In this document: positions 30,797-44,400 of the stretch, piece by piece
Numbering within the stretch: position 1 is the stretch's first letter
How the letters are laid out: the number at the start of each line of letters is the position of its first letter
From: Chytriomyces cf. hyalinus JEL632
Lineage: Eukaryota > Chytridiomycota > Chytridiomycetes > Chytridiales > Chytriomycetaceae
Direction of reading: 5' to 3'
Length of the DNA stretch: 64,000 nt
NCBI GenBank assembly: GCA_025435555.1
Contig: JAIWWG010000089.1
Span: 59,527 to 123,526 of the forward strand
Program-made: the position numbers and the translations under genes
Notes under the pieces: generated by a model
Seen by the model: only the letters and a program-made list of their open reading frames with translations
What the model was told of the DNA's origin: nothing
Databases searched by the model: none

Positions 30797-32303
30797 ATGA
30801 GACTCGCTTACTTGCCCTCCCTCCTCGCTTGCGTTCAACGCTTGCACGCACTCAGTCTCGGTTCCAATACGGCCGGACGGCCTGTCCTGGGGCACATCAA
30901 CCCGGCGGCGCAGGGAAGCTCTCTTGCCGCCGTTGTCGGTTGCCAGTACACTTACCATGTCTCGAATCCTGCGGGCCAGACTTGTCTTGAGATCCAGGCG
31001 GCGACTGGGCTGGTAAGAAAACCTGGTTGCTGATAACCAGTTTATTTCTCCGAAACTCACCGTTGCTCTCCCTTGCCCTCTTTCACAGACTGTGCAACAG
31101 CTCGTTGAGATCAACACGGCGCTGGACTGCAGCAAACCCGTTGAATACAACACGTTTGTATGCACGGCGGGCCCAGACCCAAGCCAAGCCGTTTCAAGCA
31201 TTGCACCAAACTGTCTCCTCTCGTACACTCTGATGGAGAACGAGTCCTGCGGCGCAATCCAGGCCGCGTTCGACATGGACGCAACCACCTTCACGCTGCT
31301 CAACCCGTCCCTTGACTGTTCCGGCACGCCAGGCTCAAGCACCCCCGTCTGTTTGGAGGCTTCAGTTTCGTCATCGCTGATTGGCGGCCCGCCAACGTCA
31401 TTCACACCTGTTTCCGTTGCGCATGTGGGCAACTGCAACTCGCTTGTGACCGTTGCTTCTCCCACAGCGTGCCTGGATATCTCTGCACAAGCGCGCGTTT
31501 CTGTCACGCTCTTGAATGAGTGGAACGGGAATCTGAACTGTTGGGGTTTGAAGCAGAATGACACCTTGTGCGTCGGAGTTGGCGCTGTTGTTGCACCGTT
31601 TTTGTCATCAACTGCTGTGGAACCTACAGGGGTTACATCTGCAACGTCAACATCAACTACCACCAGCACTAATACCGGCAATGCCGTGAATGCTCCAAGC
31701 TCGCCATCTCCTTCACCGTCACCAGTGGCAGTTTCTCCATCACCCGCACCAGCACCACCAGCATCGTCGCCGTCACCACAAGCCGTTGCTGCTTCTCCAT
31801 CCCCTGCTGAAGTGGCTGCCCCCATTCCTAGTCCCGCACAAGCATCTCCAGTTAGACCACCCGCTTCTTCTTCAAGTTCCGGAAACGTTCTTATCCGTGG
31901 CAGCGGATCAGGAACCTACTTCTATGACGTTGAAGGCCGAACCTGCAACGGCGAAGCACCCTACAACGAAAACCAAGCATACACATCCTGCGAACCGTCT
32001 GCACCTCCTTACACAAGCCTAGCCAACCGCCGAAACAATAACATTGTCGCACTGGCACTGGACCAAATGAATGCCAACAAGGCCGGGCTGTGCGGGAAAC
32101 GCGTGATTGTCAAGTACAATGGACGCGTAGTGGATGCAACGTTTGTTGTGTGGGATTCTTGCGCAGCGTGTACGGGGGGAGTGAAGCTGGATTTCAGCGT
32201 GTCTGCTTTAAGCGCGATTGAGCCTGCTGCATGTACTCTGGGGAATGTGGGAGGGATTGAATGGGAGGTTGTGGATGAGCAGGTTATTCCGTACGTGGCG
32301 TGA
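30797..32303 (+). CDS. secreted LysM-DPBB (expansin-like) protein 1
   Basis: Two exons; a GTAAGA...TTTCACAG intron (about 31012-31088) gives AATGLTVQQLVEIN. Signal peptide MRLAYLPSLLACVQRLHA. Then three LysM-like modules: CQYTYHVSNPAGQTCLEIQAATGL...LNTALDC-type, CLLSYTLMENESCGAIQAAFDMDATTFTLLNPSLDC, and NCNSLVTVASPTACLDISAQARVSVTLLNEWN. A Ser/Pro/Ala linker (about residues 270-345) precedes a double-psi beta-barrel: GTYFYDVEGRTCNGEAPYN, GLCGKRVIVKYNGR, VVWDSCAACTGGVKLDFSVSAL and IEWEVV. The Cys and Asp pattern fits an expansin/RlpA-like fold. The LysM modules should anchor it to chitin while the barrel acts on wall polymers. It forms a tandem pair with the gene at 32857. Confidence 0.83.
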
Positions 32304-32856
32304 TTTGCGTATTGGGACATTGCATCGATCGCATTTATTTTGGCATTTATGTCTTTATGATTTTATTGAGATTTGTAATAGACAGTGTTGCTTTAGAAGA
32401 AGTAATGAAACAGAACATGAAACAAGAATGAAATCCCATGTGTGAATGACAGCAAGAGCAACCAAGCATCCATGTATCCCATGTGTGAATGAGAACGCAT
32501 GTAAAACAACCAAGCACGTAACAACCAAGCAAGTCACGTTGCAGTGTGACCCATGTGCAACCCTCCAATTTCTTTTCTTCTTTTTTGGTGGCTGAATATT
32601 ATGAACTCGATATTTTTGGTGGCTGAGAAGCACATCTGATCTCTGTTCAAAGTGTTATCCAAGACTAAAGAGAGAGAGAAGAAGATAAACAGAAAAGATA
32701 AATAGAGCGTATTTAAATATCAGATGAAACAAACAACTGGCTCAACAACAAGAAAACCCTAATTTTCAATTTCTTTTTCCTTTTTTTTTTCAAATGTCCG
32801 GCCCGAAATTTGGAACCCACCCAGCGAGCCAAGCGATAACAGAAAAAACATAACAA
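32304..32856. other. intergenic region between LysM-DPBB genes
   Basis: Contains imperfect direct repeats: ccatgtgtgaatga occurs at about 32438 and again near 32479; accaagca-type units recur at about 32461-32540; and tttttggtggctga occurs twice (about 32582 and 32614), also once upstream of gene 1 near 30666. No gene seen. Confidence 0.5.
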
Positions 32857-34718
32857 ATGCACTCGCACCGACACACATCCACTGGAGCAGTCAGCCGGAC
32901 GCCGGCATTGCGCTTAATACATCTCATGCCACTCTTGCACGTCTTTCAAGGCGCATCCGCTGCCCTTCTCGGTCATCCCGTGCCTGGCCTTGACGCCGTC
33001 TCGGCAGAGAATGTGCAATACTGTCCCACCACATTCAGGGTACAGAATACAGAAGGCATGCTGTGTAGTAGCGTAATTGCCGCACTGGGAGTGGTGAGGA
33101 AATCGTTAAGCTGCCTTTCAACCTTTGGCGTTGCTTACGAATTCTCTTGTCTCTTTCCCAGTCAATGGAGACTCTGATGGACCTAAATCCCTCGCTCGAC
33201 TGCTCCAACAAGATCCCATACAATTCGTATCTCTGCAGCTCCATCCCAACTGCAACTTCGAAATCAGCAACAGTCAACTGTCTACTCGCTTACAAACTGC
33301 AAGACAACGAAGCCTGCCCGTCTATCCAAAACGCATTCTCTCTCGACAGCACTGCTTTTGCGCTCTTAAATCCGCAAATGGATTGCTCAAACTTGCCTGC
33401 AACGAAATCGAAAGGCGAGCCAATCTGTGTTGAGGGTACGCTTTCCTCGTACCCGGACCATATTGTGGGCGGACCTTCAAAGAATGACTCTTTTATCGTG
33501 TCTGAAAACGCCGCATGCACCCGCTATGCAACCGTGGCATCGTCAACAGCTTGTATCGACATTTCGGAAAAATCACAAATCTCAATCACACAACTGGAGT
33601 CGTTGAACACCGGATTGAACTGTTGGGGTTTGAAGCAGAATCAGACGCTATGCATCGAATTGGGGGCCGTTCCTCCAGCATCATCAGCGGTTTCAATCTC
33701 TTCAACGACTTCAACAAGTACACTCAGCATAAGTAGCAGCAGCAGCATGACTTCTTCAACCACGAGTGTTTCGTCTTCTCAGTCGACAGTCAGAGCGGCT
33801 TCCTCATCTCCCGAACAAGGTAAAGAGAGTTTCTCTCCGCTGCCTTCTTCTGAGCTCCAGCCGTCCCCATATCCATCGTTTGCTTCCCAACCGTCGCCTT
33901 TTCCTGGCTTAGTCTCTCCTTCTCCTTCTCCTGAACCCGAACCATCTCTATCAATGCCACTCCCTGCTCAACCACAACCTTCTCCATCTCCAGAAGCACA
34001 ACCGACATCATCACCCGCTCCACAAGCATCACCATCCCCTGCTCCACAAGCATCACCATCCCCTGCTCCACAAGCATCACCATCCCCTGCTCCACAACCA
34101 TCACCATCCCCTGCTCCACAAGCGCCATCCCCTGCTCCACAACCATCGCCGTCACCTCCTCAACCGCAACCTTCACCGTCACCAGAACCCCAACCGGTGC
34201 CATCACCAGCTGCCCAACCGTCGCCGTCTCCTGCACCCCAGCCATCGCCGCAACCTGCGCCATCACCCGTTGCACAGCCATCCCCCGTTCCACAGCCAGC
34301 ACCATCGCCCGCCCCACAACCAGCGCCAGCACCAATTGTTATCCCAGTGCAACAAGGCAAAGGTCCAGGAAGTGGCGGCGTCTTTGATGTCAGTTGGCAT
34401 TGGTTCCAAGGAAACAGTCTGGATTGTGACGGAAGCATTACGGCAGAGCAGTACAACACTGGATTCTACGCAGGAGCACAGGACATTCCCGCCCTTTGCG
34501 GCCAAAAAGCGACATTTGTGTACAACGGAAACAGTGTTACTGTCACTTATGCGTGGATGACTGGTGGTGGGTTTGCATACCACGAGTTGTCTGCGCAAGC
34601 CTTTGCGCAACTGATTGGAAGCAACGCCAAAGCATCATCAGCCATGCGGTCAGAAGATTTCCAGAAAGCAATCAATGATCCTGGGAGAGTGAATGCCGTC
34701 TGTAATGGGCCTTGCTAA
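32857..34718 (+). CDS. secreted LysM-DPBB (expansin-like) protein 2
   Basis: Two exons; a GTGAGG...TTTCCCAG intron (about 33094-33162) joins AALGV to SMETLMDLNPSLDC. The N-terminus MHSHRHTSTGAVSRTPALRLIHLMPLLHVFQGASA has a delayed hydrophobic stretch, so the true start might be the later Met. LysM-like modules match gene 1 in order (LLAYKLQDNEACPSIQNAF, ACTRYATVASSTACIDIS, LNTGLNCWGLKQN). A much longer linker of PSPAPQA-type repeats follows. The C-terminal barrel has SWHWFQGNSLDCDG, ALCGQKATFVYNG, VTVTYAWMTGGGFAYHELSAQAF and ends VCNGPC. The barrel is more diverged than in gene 1. Probably extracellular and chitin-bound; paralogue of the upstream gene by tandem duplication. Confidence 0.82.
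34008..34332 (+). repeat. PSPAPQA-encoding minisatellite in LysM-DPBB gene 2
   Basis: Tandem array of an about 24-bp unit (ccatcccctgctccacaagcatca) coding PSPAPQAS, near-identical for the first copies and degenerate later. It forms the extensible Pro-rich linker between LysM and DPBB. Confidence 0.9.
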
Positions 34719-34849
34719 GCACGCCCGTATGGACCATCTAGATTTCCTTCTGTTTTTTTAGCCAGCCCATGGTGCAGCTATATCCCATGTTGTACTTTCT
34801 CTATAATGCCGCAGACTATGCCGTAAATAAAAGACTCTTTTGGACACTA

Positions 34850-36560
34850 CTCAGCCTGCTTCCGAACCAGGTTTATATCTCTATGCATACATTCGACCAT
34901 TCCCAAGAGGCTTGACCAACTTTGGCCGTTCCAACGTATACGACCAATACTCTCCCCAACCGTCTCAAGCACCTCCCCCATCCTCACAACAACATCCAAC
35001 TGATACCACAAGACATGTTTCTGCGCATTCCCCGTCCCAATCAACACATTCCCAAACGGCGAATCACTCAACACGGCCACAAAAACACACTCGTCTCGTT
35101 ACAATCCTCAACACGGGACCAAAAGGGCTCGATGAAAGTAACCAAACGCTTGCAAGACTTATTGCGAAAAGGATGATTGTGAATTGACGGCTGATTGTGA
35201 TTTAGGTTACATCTGTGCGATCGATTTTCCGTACGCATCTAGCGCCGTAAGAGGATAATGAGCGTTGTAAGGCCTGAGCGGAGAATGCTTGCGTGTAAAG
35301 CTTCGATTCCAAAGTGAGAAACAAGGGTGGGTCTACAGCTTTCAGGTCCGGTGTTGTCCAATACATGAGTGCATTCACGAGTCCAGGAACTTTTGTGATG
35401 AGCTTGTAAGGGAATGTGAAGGGTTGATTTTACTCCAAGTGACGATTGCAAGCGATGAAGGTGACAACGACAAGGAAAATTTCTATGGCGTCGATCAGAG
35501 CAAAACAACACAAAAGTGATCTGACTGTCCATTCTCAGAAAATCTTGTATTCAGACTGCCCAGTAAATACACCAGTACTTAGCAATGATCGGGACTCTTT
35601 TTTTCCTCTCCCACCGAAAGGAATCCCCTGCTTGTCCTCCGATTGGGTTCGAAAACGCTCTGGCATATCCCGTCCGATGGGTTTCCGCTTAAATCCAGCA
35701 GTTCCAACCCATAGCACCTATAAAAGACTCTCGGGAAATCAACCCGCTCAGCTGGTTATTGCTTGGAATGAGCGTCGTCATTCGTTTCACCTCTCCAAAC
35801 TCCCAGGGAACAGTACCGTTGAAACTGTTGCCCTCTCAGATCAAGGTTTTCAATGGACACAATTCGACAATATGAACGCAGAAATAGGGCCAAGCAACTG
35901 TTGCAGCTGAGATTCAACACTTGTCAGATACCAGACCTAGCAAATCTGGTGGAAGGTGGCCAGAGAATTGATTATTGGTCCAAATGCAGGTTTTGAATCC
36001 ACCGCATTGCTCTAAATTTCGGAAGCGGACCCGACAGCCTGTTATGATTCAAATTCAGCGTGCTCAAACGGCGCGGCAAAGTGCTCTCCGGCATGTGGCT
36101 GAGTTCTAACGTGGTCAGCTCTGTCAAACCTCGAATATCTGCATGCAATGGACCAATAAGGTTGCTTTTTTTAATTGAAGCGAGATGAGATACGGGAGCA
36201 TGAAAACTCCAGGTGGAATCTCGACCATCGCTTCAATAGTCAGTACTTTCGTCGGCAGCAGTAGCAACTCGATCACAACCCCGCCAGCACAACGTCATTT
36301 TAACAAGTACCGCATGCATCTGCAACGTGGTCTACAGTTGGGGACACCGAGCCAAAGAAATGTAAATCAAAAATCAAGTGCCCCACCACCACCAACATCG
36401 TATTCAAAACCGGCACAAACGCAACCATACCAATCTTTTTTGTCTTTGAATCAAACGTCTCACACACTTCCTGGGCATGCGGGAACTTGGACCACCCAAT
36501 CGATACGGCTGAACTGCTCATACTGTTCTTGCTGGACCAAAATTCCTGGGTTGCCACCAA
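34850..36560 (-). pseudogene. leucine-rich-repeat receptor-like pseudogene
   Basis: Read on the minus strand, scattered across all three frames are LRR phrases: IPPGVFMLPYLISL (about 36200), LIGPLHADIRGLTELTTLELSHM, LNLNHNRLSGPLPKF, and SNNQLSGLISRESF. Further on is a hydrophobic span LLCCFALIDAIEIFLVVVTFIAC (about 35440-35520) that looks like a transmembrane segment, then regions at 34847-35080. In-frame stops and frameshifts separate almost every block (for example a stop after LHLDQ and one after NRHLE). The layout (LRR ectodomain, one or more membrane spans) resembles LRR surface receptors of chytrids and other eukaryotes. It is non-functional as it stands. Confidence 0.65.
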
Positions 36561-37434
36561 CGCCGAGCTGGTAGATGGCCATGGACTCTGTGCTCACATT
36601 TGCTGCGTCGGTTCCTGTGATGTGCATTAGGTTCTGCTCTCCTTCATCCATCAACTTTGTTTCTACAAATCGATGTGTCTTTTTTAACACGTCTTCGTCA
36701 TTGTGTTTTTGCTGAGATGCGTTTTGGATTTGAACTCGGTCTCTGGTTTGACTGTAACCGTGATGCGTGTTGGGATGGGCGGTAAAGGTGCTTCGTAGTT
36801 GGGGTCACTGTAGATTTGTGCCTCAGGACAATGACTGAGGGAACTTGGTCGGTGCAGCAGGAGTCTGTAGCTTGGTTGATGGTGACTAACGCGCTTTGTT
36901 CGCTTGGAACGGCCGTGTATGAGTCGCGTTTTGGTGGCTGGGTTGTTGTGGCAGTAAGTCACCTTCAATTGGAAGCAGTCAAGAAGGAAGTCCCTTACAG
37001 TCATTGGATTGGATGGTTGTGTCTCTGAAATCTCGCGGAAAATCTCGTGAGATTTTCCCCTATCTTTTGGGCGGGGAGCATAAAAGAACGCGCGTCTCAA
37101 CTGCACCAACATAATGAGTCGCGCTGACTCCTCTTGACAACAGCGAAATAGCAAATAATCCGCCATTGATGCGCCATGAGTTCCGCACTACTTCACCATG
37201 AGTCCACCTATAATTCATCATTGATTCATCGAAATTCTGATCCGGAAAATGAGCAAAAAAAAAGGCTGAAATAAAAACGACATTTTTCCTGAAACAGAAA
37301 ACAGTGCCACTGGAAATCACATTCAGGGCCACCCGCAAAAATGTTCAAATAGCGCCCAAATTTCCCTCAGAATCAGACCATCGTCCACAACAACACCACC
37401 AGTACCCCATATACACTACTGCATCAACCACAAC
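36561..37434. other. intergenic region with possible receptor N-terminal remnant
   Basis: A minus-strand frame at 36684-37166 might be the decayed N-terminal part of the LRR gene, but nothing in it is recognisable. It also holds the promoter of the small gene at 37435 and a 22-bp inverted repeat at 37037-37058. Confidence 0.35.
37037..37058. repeat. perfect 10-bp inverted repeat
   Basis: Arms GGAAAATCTC and GAGATTTTCC separated by GT. It could be a dimeric protein-binding site; no function is shown. Confidence 0.8.
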
Positions 37435-37671
37435 ATGAGAGCTACCGTCATCACCCGCAACTTGTCCGTCTTCCGTCCAACGGCCTCTCTCTTCCAAGCC
37501 GCATCCAGCCACTCCCTCCGATCTGCCGCCCTGATGAACGGTGCCACCAAGACTCATTACGCGGACTCTTCCTCGACTAGTTCAACTGCGCAAGACTCGG
37601 CGGCGAATGCTTCTGCGGAGGTGAACGACGTGCCAGTGTTTGTGCTTGACAAGGAGTTGGTGCATTTGTAG
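37435..37671 (+). CDS. small protein, possibly mitochondrial, unknown function
   Basis: A 78-residue frame. The N-terminus MRATVITRNLSVFRPTASLFQAASS is Arg/Ser/Ala-rich without acidic residues, as in mitochondrial presequences. The rest is Ser/Ala/Thr-rich, ending VFVLDKELVHL. A CA-rich leader precedes the ATG and AATAAAA follows about 65 bp after the stop, consistent with a real transcript. No domain recognised. It could also be a short exon of something larger or chance. Confidence 0.5.
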   Translation: MRATVITRNLSVFRPTASLFQAASSHSLRSAALMNGATKTHYADSSSTSSTAQDSAANASAEVNDVPVFVLDKELVHL

Positions 37672-38017
37672 TTGGTAGTTTCTCTACTGTCTTTTGTTGT
37701 TGTCCTCTTCACCTGTATTCTGTATCAAAAGTCTTAATAAAACAACATGTTAAATGCTGCTCTTTATTGTCCGAGTGTTGGGTGCTGTCTGGTGCAAACT
37801 GCTGGGTGTTAGTGTATCGAACGTCATGTGATCATTTGTGGGGCGACAGGCAAGTGTCACAAAATACGCCATTTTTTAAGTTCTCACATAGCAGACCAGA
37901 CTGGCTGAATACAGAAAGAATGAAGATTGGGCCCCTCTGTTTTTGCCTCATCACCACTCTCGAATAAAAAAAAAAACGCATAAAACAATAATAGAAAAAA
38001 AACAACCCCTCCCCTCA
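37672..38017. other. convergent intergenic region
   Basis: Lies between the small gene and the NOT2 3' end, with two A-rich poly(A)-signal-like stretches. Nothing else seen. Confidence 0.4.
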
Positions 38018-39816
38018 TCACCGCTCATCCCTCCCTCGCGATCCATTCTCTTTCGTCGATGCATCTTGACTTTCTAAATCTGTTGCACTCTGTCCTTTCG
38101 AAACACCACGCGCTTTCGCACGCACAGATGACCCTGTCATCCGTTCTTCCAAAACATCTCCAACAACAACCCACTCCTTCTTGACGCGCTGCCAATTCGC
38201 GGGATCGAAAAATACAAACACGCCTCGATCGCCGTGCACAATTTCTTGCAACTTGGGGCCCATTTGTTGCAATTGTTGGGGTGGATTTTGTTGAGCTGAA
38301 TGCGAATCGGTATCATCTGAGTCTTGAGTGGCAGTTCCGTTGTTTGCAGTTTTACGGACATGATCGACACTGCCATTGGGACTCTTAGCATCGTCCTGGT
38401 CCTCTTTCCTGGCGTTATTTACAGCCGTGGGAGTAGTAGCAGCAGTAATAGTAGTTGTGGGTGTGGCCATGTTTGTTGTTGGAGTAGGGGCAAGACCCGA
38501 GATGGACACAGTTTGTTCTTCTTTACACAGCCAGACTTTAATGTCCTTGTGGAAACGCCATCCGCGGCTGTGAAGCTCCTGCGCTGCGGCTTCTTGCACG
38601 CGATCGCGCGGGAACGCGTAGAACGCCATCAGTAACGCGTCGTCGCTCATCAGCGTCACTTGATCCACGCGTGAAATGTCGCATGAATTGAGATTTACGC
38701 GATAGCACGATGGGATAATGAAATGATTGTTGCTTCCGTTTGTTCCGGTTGCTCCGTTGTTCATGTCCAGTGACGCTGGGTTATATACACTCGTTAACGT
38801 GGTATACAGAGGTGTCGGGCTGTTCAAATTCAATCCCAGCGATGTGAGTTCGCATCCCAGTGACAGCATGTTCGTATCAGGGTCAGACGACAGCCGCAGT
38901 CCATCAATCACTCCCAGTAGTCCGTACTTGTCGTTTGTTTGGGCCGACGGCAACAAACTCTGCGCTGTCAACGCAGACTGGGATTGCTGGTGCTGCAGCT
39001 GGTGTTGCTGGTGTTGCTGTTGCTGCTGCTGCGCCAGTAAGTTCGTGGTGGGTGGTGATATTGAGGAGAGGTGGTTTCCAATGGGTCCGTTTCCAATTGC
39101 ACCGCCAATGGACTGTCCAAACTGACTGATTTGTGTCTGCTGCTGTTGCTGCAAATTTCCTATTGCGCCCGAAGGATGGTTCATGGACGGAAATGCATTG
39201 TTCAACTGCTGCTGCTGTGAGCCAAGGCTGGAAACAAACTGCGACTGTTTGTTTCCTGTTTGATGGATTTTAAAAACATGGACAGGCAAGCAACATACAT
39301 CAAATACACACCCAAAGCTAGCGAAAGTAGTGGCCCTCCACCGCCTCCGCCTCCACCGCCTCCGCCTCCACCTCCCCCGCCGAGCCCGTTTGCAGGAGGA
39401 TTCGTTAGAACCATCCCCGGCGGCAGCATTGGCTGCATCCTTGCAGGCTGGTTAGGGTTCATCTGGTGCTTAAGAGTCTGACCAATCGACGCGTTAGAGA
39501 AGGCCGCAGCCAGCCGCTGTTGCTGCAGTACTGAGGGGTTATTGGCTGGGTTATTTAGTCCACTGCTGGCATTGACGCCGTTTCCTGCGTTCATTGCACC
39601 GCTCGAAAGCGATGGAAACTCGCTCTCGCTGTTTAAACTCATTGCATTCAGACCGGACGTCAGGCCGAGATTCGGGTTCCCTGACACGCTGTTTGTTCCG
39701 CCGTTGAGTCCTCCCAGCAGTCCCAGCCGTGCCGAGAGTGCGGCAGAGGGACCTCCGCCACCGCCGGTCCCGCTTGGACCGCCCAGCCCGAGGTTTAGTT
39801 GCTGTTGCTGGTTCAT
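38018..39816 (-). CDS. NOT2: CCR4-NOT complex subunit 2 (NOT2)
   Basis: Two exons joined by a GTGTAT...AAACAG intron (about 39255-39313), giving LALGSQFVSSLGSQQQQ. The first ATG in frame is at 39816 (MNQQQQLNLGLGG). The N-terminal half is Gln/Asn/Gly-rich with a run of about 16 Gly just before the intron and poly-Gln tracts after it; it includes SEFPSL. The NOT-box domain starts at NDKYGLLGVIDGLRLSSDPDTNMLSLGCELTSLGLNLNS and continues with PSCYRVN, FYAFPRDRVQEAAAQELHSRGWRFHKDIKVWL and GVFVFFDPANWQRVKKEW. An unusual ~80-residue Thr/Asn/Ser-rich insert separates KVWL from the FDPANW block. It should act in mRNA deadenylation and transcription as a partner of NOT1/NOT3. Call is firm. Confidence 0.93.
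39355..39381 (-). repeat. poly-glycine-encoding repeat in NOT2
   Basis: GGN-codon repeat (CCGCCTCCA/CCTCCACCG units on the plus strand) coding an uninterrupted glycine run. It is likely length-variable. Confidence 0.8.
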
Positions 39817-39943
39817 GTCTCTCAGTTGTTGGTATTTTACTGCGTATTTATTTACTGAAAAGTGCAAACGGTTTGTTTTTTAATTTTATATAAATATTTA
39901 TTTAAGCTGAATATTTATTCTGTTTTGATATAGCAAGTTGGCA

Positions 39944-41365
<1,422 letters not shown>

Positions 41366-41484
41366 TTATTGATCCGGATTTATTTTTGTTGACAAACCCA
41401 CAACAGCCGAGCGAAAGGACTTCATTCGAAAACACACACTCAAAAAACAGTTATACATCATCACTCAAGAAAAGAAAAACGCAA

Positions 41485-44400
41485 TCACGACAAATCCATC
41501 TGGTTCTTTCCCCTCACCAAAGGCTGCGCATCAACCTCCACACCAACACTCGAAACCACTTCAGCAAGCGCATACCCTGGCGCTTTCACTACCCTATAAA
41601 ACTCGTCAAACGCAGGACAAGATCCACCTCCAACACTTGCCTCCACCCCAGCCGCACCACTGCCGCCACCACTCAAACCCAGCAACACACGCCCAACAAC
41701 CAACACAGCCCGCACACTGCTTCTCACAAGTTCATTCACCTTCTCAATTTCTTGCTTCACAGCGTTCGTTTTAGGAACGGTTGCAAGCGCTTCTTTAAGT
41801 GGCGCAACCATCGTGTCAAGTCGAGATGCCAAGGCTGCGGGGCTTGTAGCAACGAGGCGTTGCAGCATTGTGTGGTTGAGCATTCGGATTTCTTGCGCGG
41901 GGTCTGAGAGACCGGCTGCCACGCGGTCTAGGAACGCAAAGATTTCGATTTTCGAGAGGCAGCGTTCGAGGAGTGTGTACATGCATTCAAACGCGGACTG
42001 AGTTTTGTGATTTGGTAAACAGAATGAGTTGGTCCGAAAACGCATTCGTCAAATTAAAAATAACACCTTTCGCGCATCCAGGCCTTCGTCCACTTTGTGC
42101 TTGAAGGGTCCCATGACAACGGTGCGAATCAGCTCTTCCCTGATCATAGTTTCCTGGTACAAGAGCGGCAACAACTCTGGCAGAGTGTCAATAATAAGGT
42201 ATGGCTTGTTGTGAGCTGCACTGTTCAACGTTGCAAGTGCAATGTTGCGCACGCTCTGAAATAAACCAACAGTAAGCCAAACGAGAAAACTTAAAAGACG
42301 CAAGAAAAATTTACCAAATCTGGGTCCGTCAGAAGCCTCAAAAATTGAACAATCACTTGACTCAACGCCTCATCAAACGCCACCACACTCGCATGCTGTG
42401 CAGCACCCGTTCCACTTGCATCCGTGAACGTGTATCGAATCGCCAAAATAACTGTTGACCGAACTGCACTGGATTCACTCGAAATACCGCTTACGAGCTC
42501 TGGCAAATACAGCGCAGGATCTTGTACGGCAAATTTTCCCAAGCATTCGGCAATCACGGTTCGCGTTCCTTCTTCTTTTGCTTGCTCGGTGCTGGAGAAG
42601 AGGAGCGTCCACAAGTCTTTGGAGTACGGTTTCAAAGGCGATTCGGCGTGTGCTTTGGAATGGTTGCTGGTGCTGTTGGAGCGGGCAATGACTTCTTTGA
42701 GTGCCACCAGGATAAGGTATCTGCGCTTTCCGCCTTCTTTGGATGCTTGGATGAGCAATGGCATATACACGCTCAAGTTTCCAAGAGCGACATTTCCAAG
42801 CGCAAACGCGGCCGCATGTTTGATTTCTTCGGAGGGTGAGTTGAAGAGCGCGAGTAAAGAGTCCTGCAGGGTCGGGTGGTTGGCTGACAGGTCACTAGCG
42901 GAGGTGTGTTAGAGGAAGAACAAGTGAGCAAAAATGGAAGTGCGGTTTTACATGCTGCGCCCAACTTCGCCAATCACGTTCAGTGCCAGGTAAATTGCGT
43001 TTTCGTTGGCAGAGGCATCTTGGACCTTGGCCACGTATTCTGACAGCTTAGAAAATGCCTTTGCTTCGACAATTAGTGCAGCGAGAGACTGCGCGATTGG
43101 GCGAAAAGCCTTCAAAATGCGTGGATATTCATGATTAGTGAACAAATCGCGAAAAAAAATCCAAGAAAAAAATGAATGAAAAACTCACAGATTTCGCAAG
43201 ACCCTTTGTTTCAGCAGCAGCCGTCAAAAGCGCAACTATTTTATCAAAAAATGCAACCCCACCCTTCACAACCAGCACCCGCCAAAATGCAACCAAGGCA
43301 TCCAGCCCAGCTGTACCGTATCCCACCAAATGAGGACCCTCCATGATTACTTGCACAATTTTTCCGGCAACAGCCGCATCCTTCGCAGCAGCCAAAATAG
43401 CAGTAGACGAGCCACGCGCGTCCACAATGACAGCCAACAGATCCACGGCCAATGGGAACACGTTCATATCCGTGTCCGCAAACACGGCTGGAGTCTCCTG
43501 CAACACAAGCAGTGCACTTTGCTCCGACACGGTGCTCCCGTATTTGGTGAACACGCTCGTCAACGTGCCGAGCGATGCAACCTTCAATCCACGGTTCGCC
43601 TTTTTCAAAAATGAGCACAACTCAGCAACAAGACTCGTTTCCAACACGCTCTGCAGGTCCAACAATGCGCCCGTCTGGGATCCGCAGAAGGGACTCTCGC
43701 AAAGAGTTTTGAACCCTTTCACAGTCGTCAACCGTGTCAACTCATTGCGCAACCTCTCAATCAGCAGTGGGAGCACTGTGGATTGAACTTCTTGCGCAGA
43801 GACACCGGTTAAATCCACCGTCTGAGCAAGGAGCGTCACAAGTGCCAGGATTGCACGTTCCTTTACTTCAACATCCAAATCGGCCACATTCACGCGTGCA
43901 AACACGGCCTTGTACAGGCTTTGAATGTATTCAGTGGCTTTTGGGCTGGCAGGGGTAGATGGGACCTCTTCAACCACCATGGCGTCGTCTGAGTGGTTTG
44001 ATGAGAACGGACGAATCACCTTGACCAATTCGACAGACACGACAAGGGCTTCGCTTGTGACTTTGAAGAACTTTCCAGAAATGGCAGCGACAATTGGTGG
44101 CACAAGATTTTGCAGGTACGGCGAGAAGACGGAAGGATGGTGTGACGGAAGAGCCACTTTCAAGAAATCGAGCACTTCAATTTTCAAGTTGAGGTTGTTG
44201 ATGGGTTTCGGTCCCTTTCCGTGCTTTTTCGCGGCCTCGGTGGTGGACGTGGCAAGAGAAGCTTCAATGGAAGCGACAAACTGGCCAAACGTGTCTTGAA
44301 GACCGCCCTCAAGAACGACAGCAAGTTCGCGAAGAAGAATAAAGCCAGATTGGCGAGTCGGAACTGATTTTCCATTTAGTTCCTTCGACAGAGTTTTGCT

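Noticed and set aside
39817-39867. N-terminal extension of NOT2
   Set aside because: Begins at TTG; MNQQQQ at 39816 is the first ATG.
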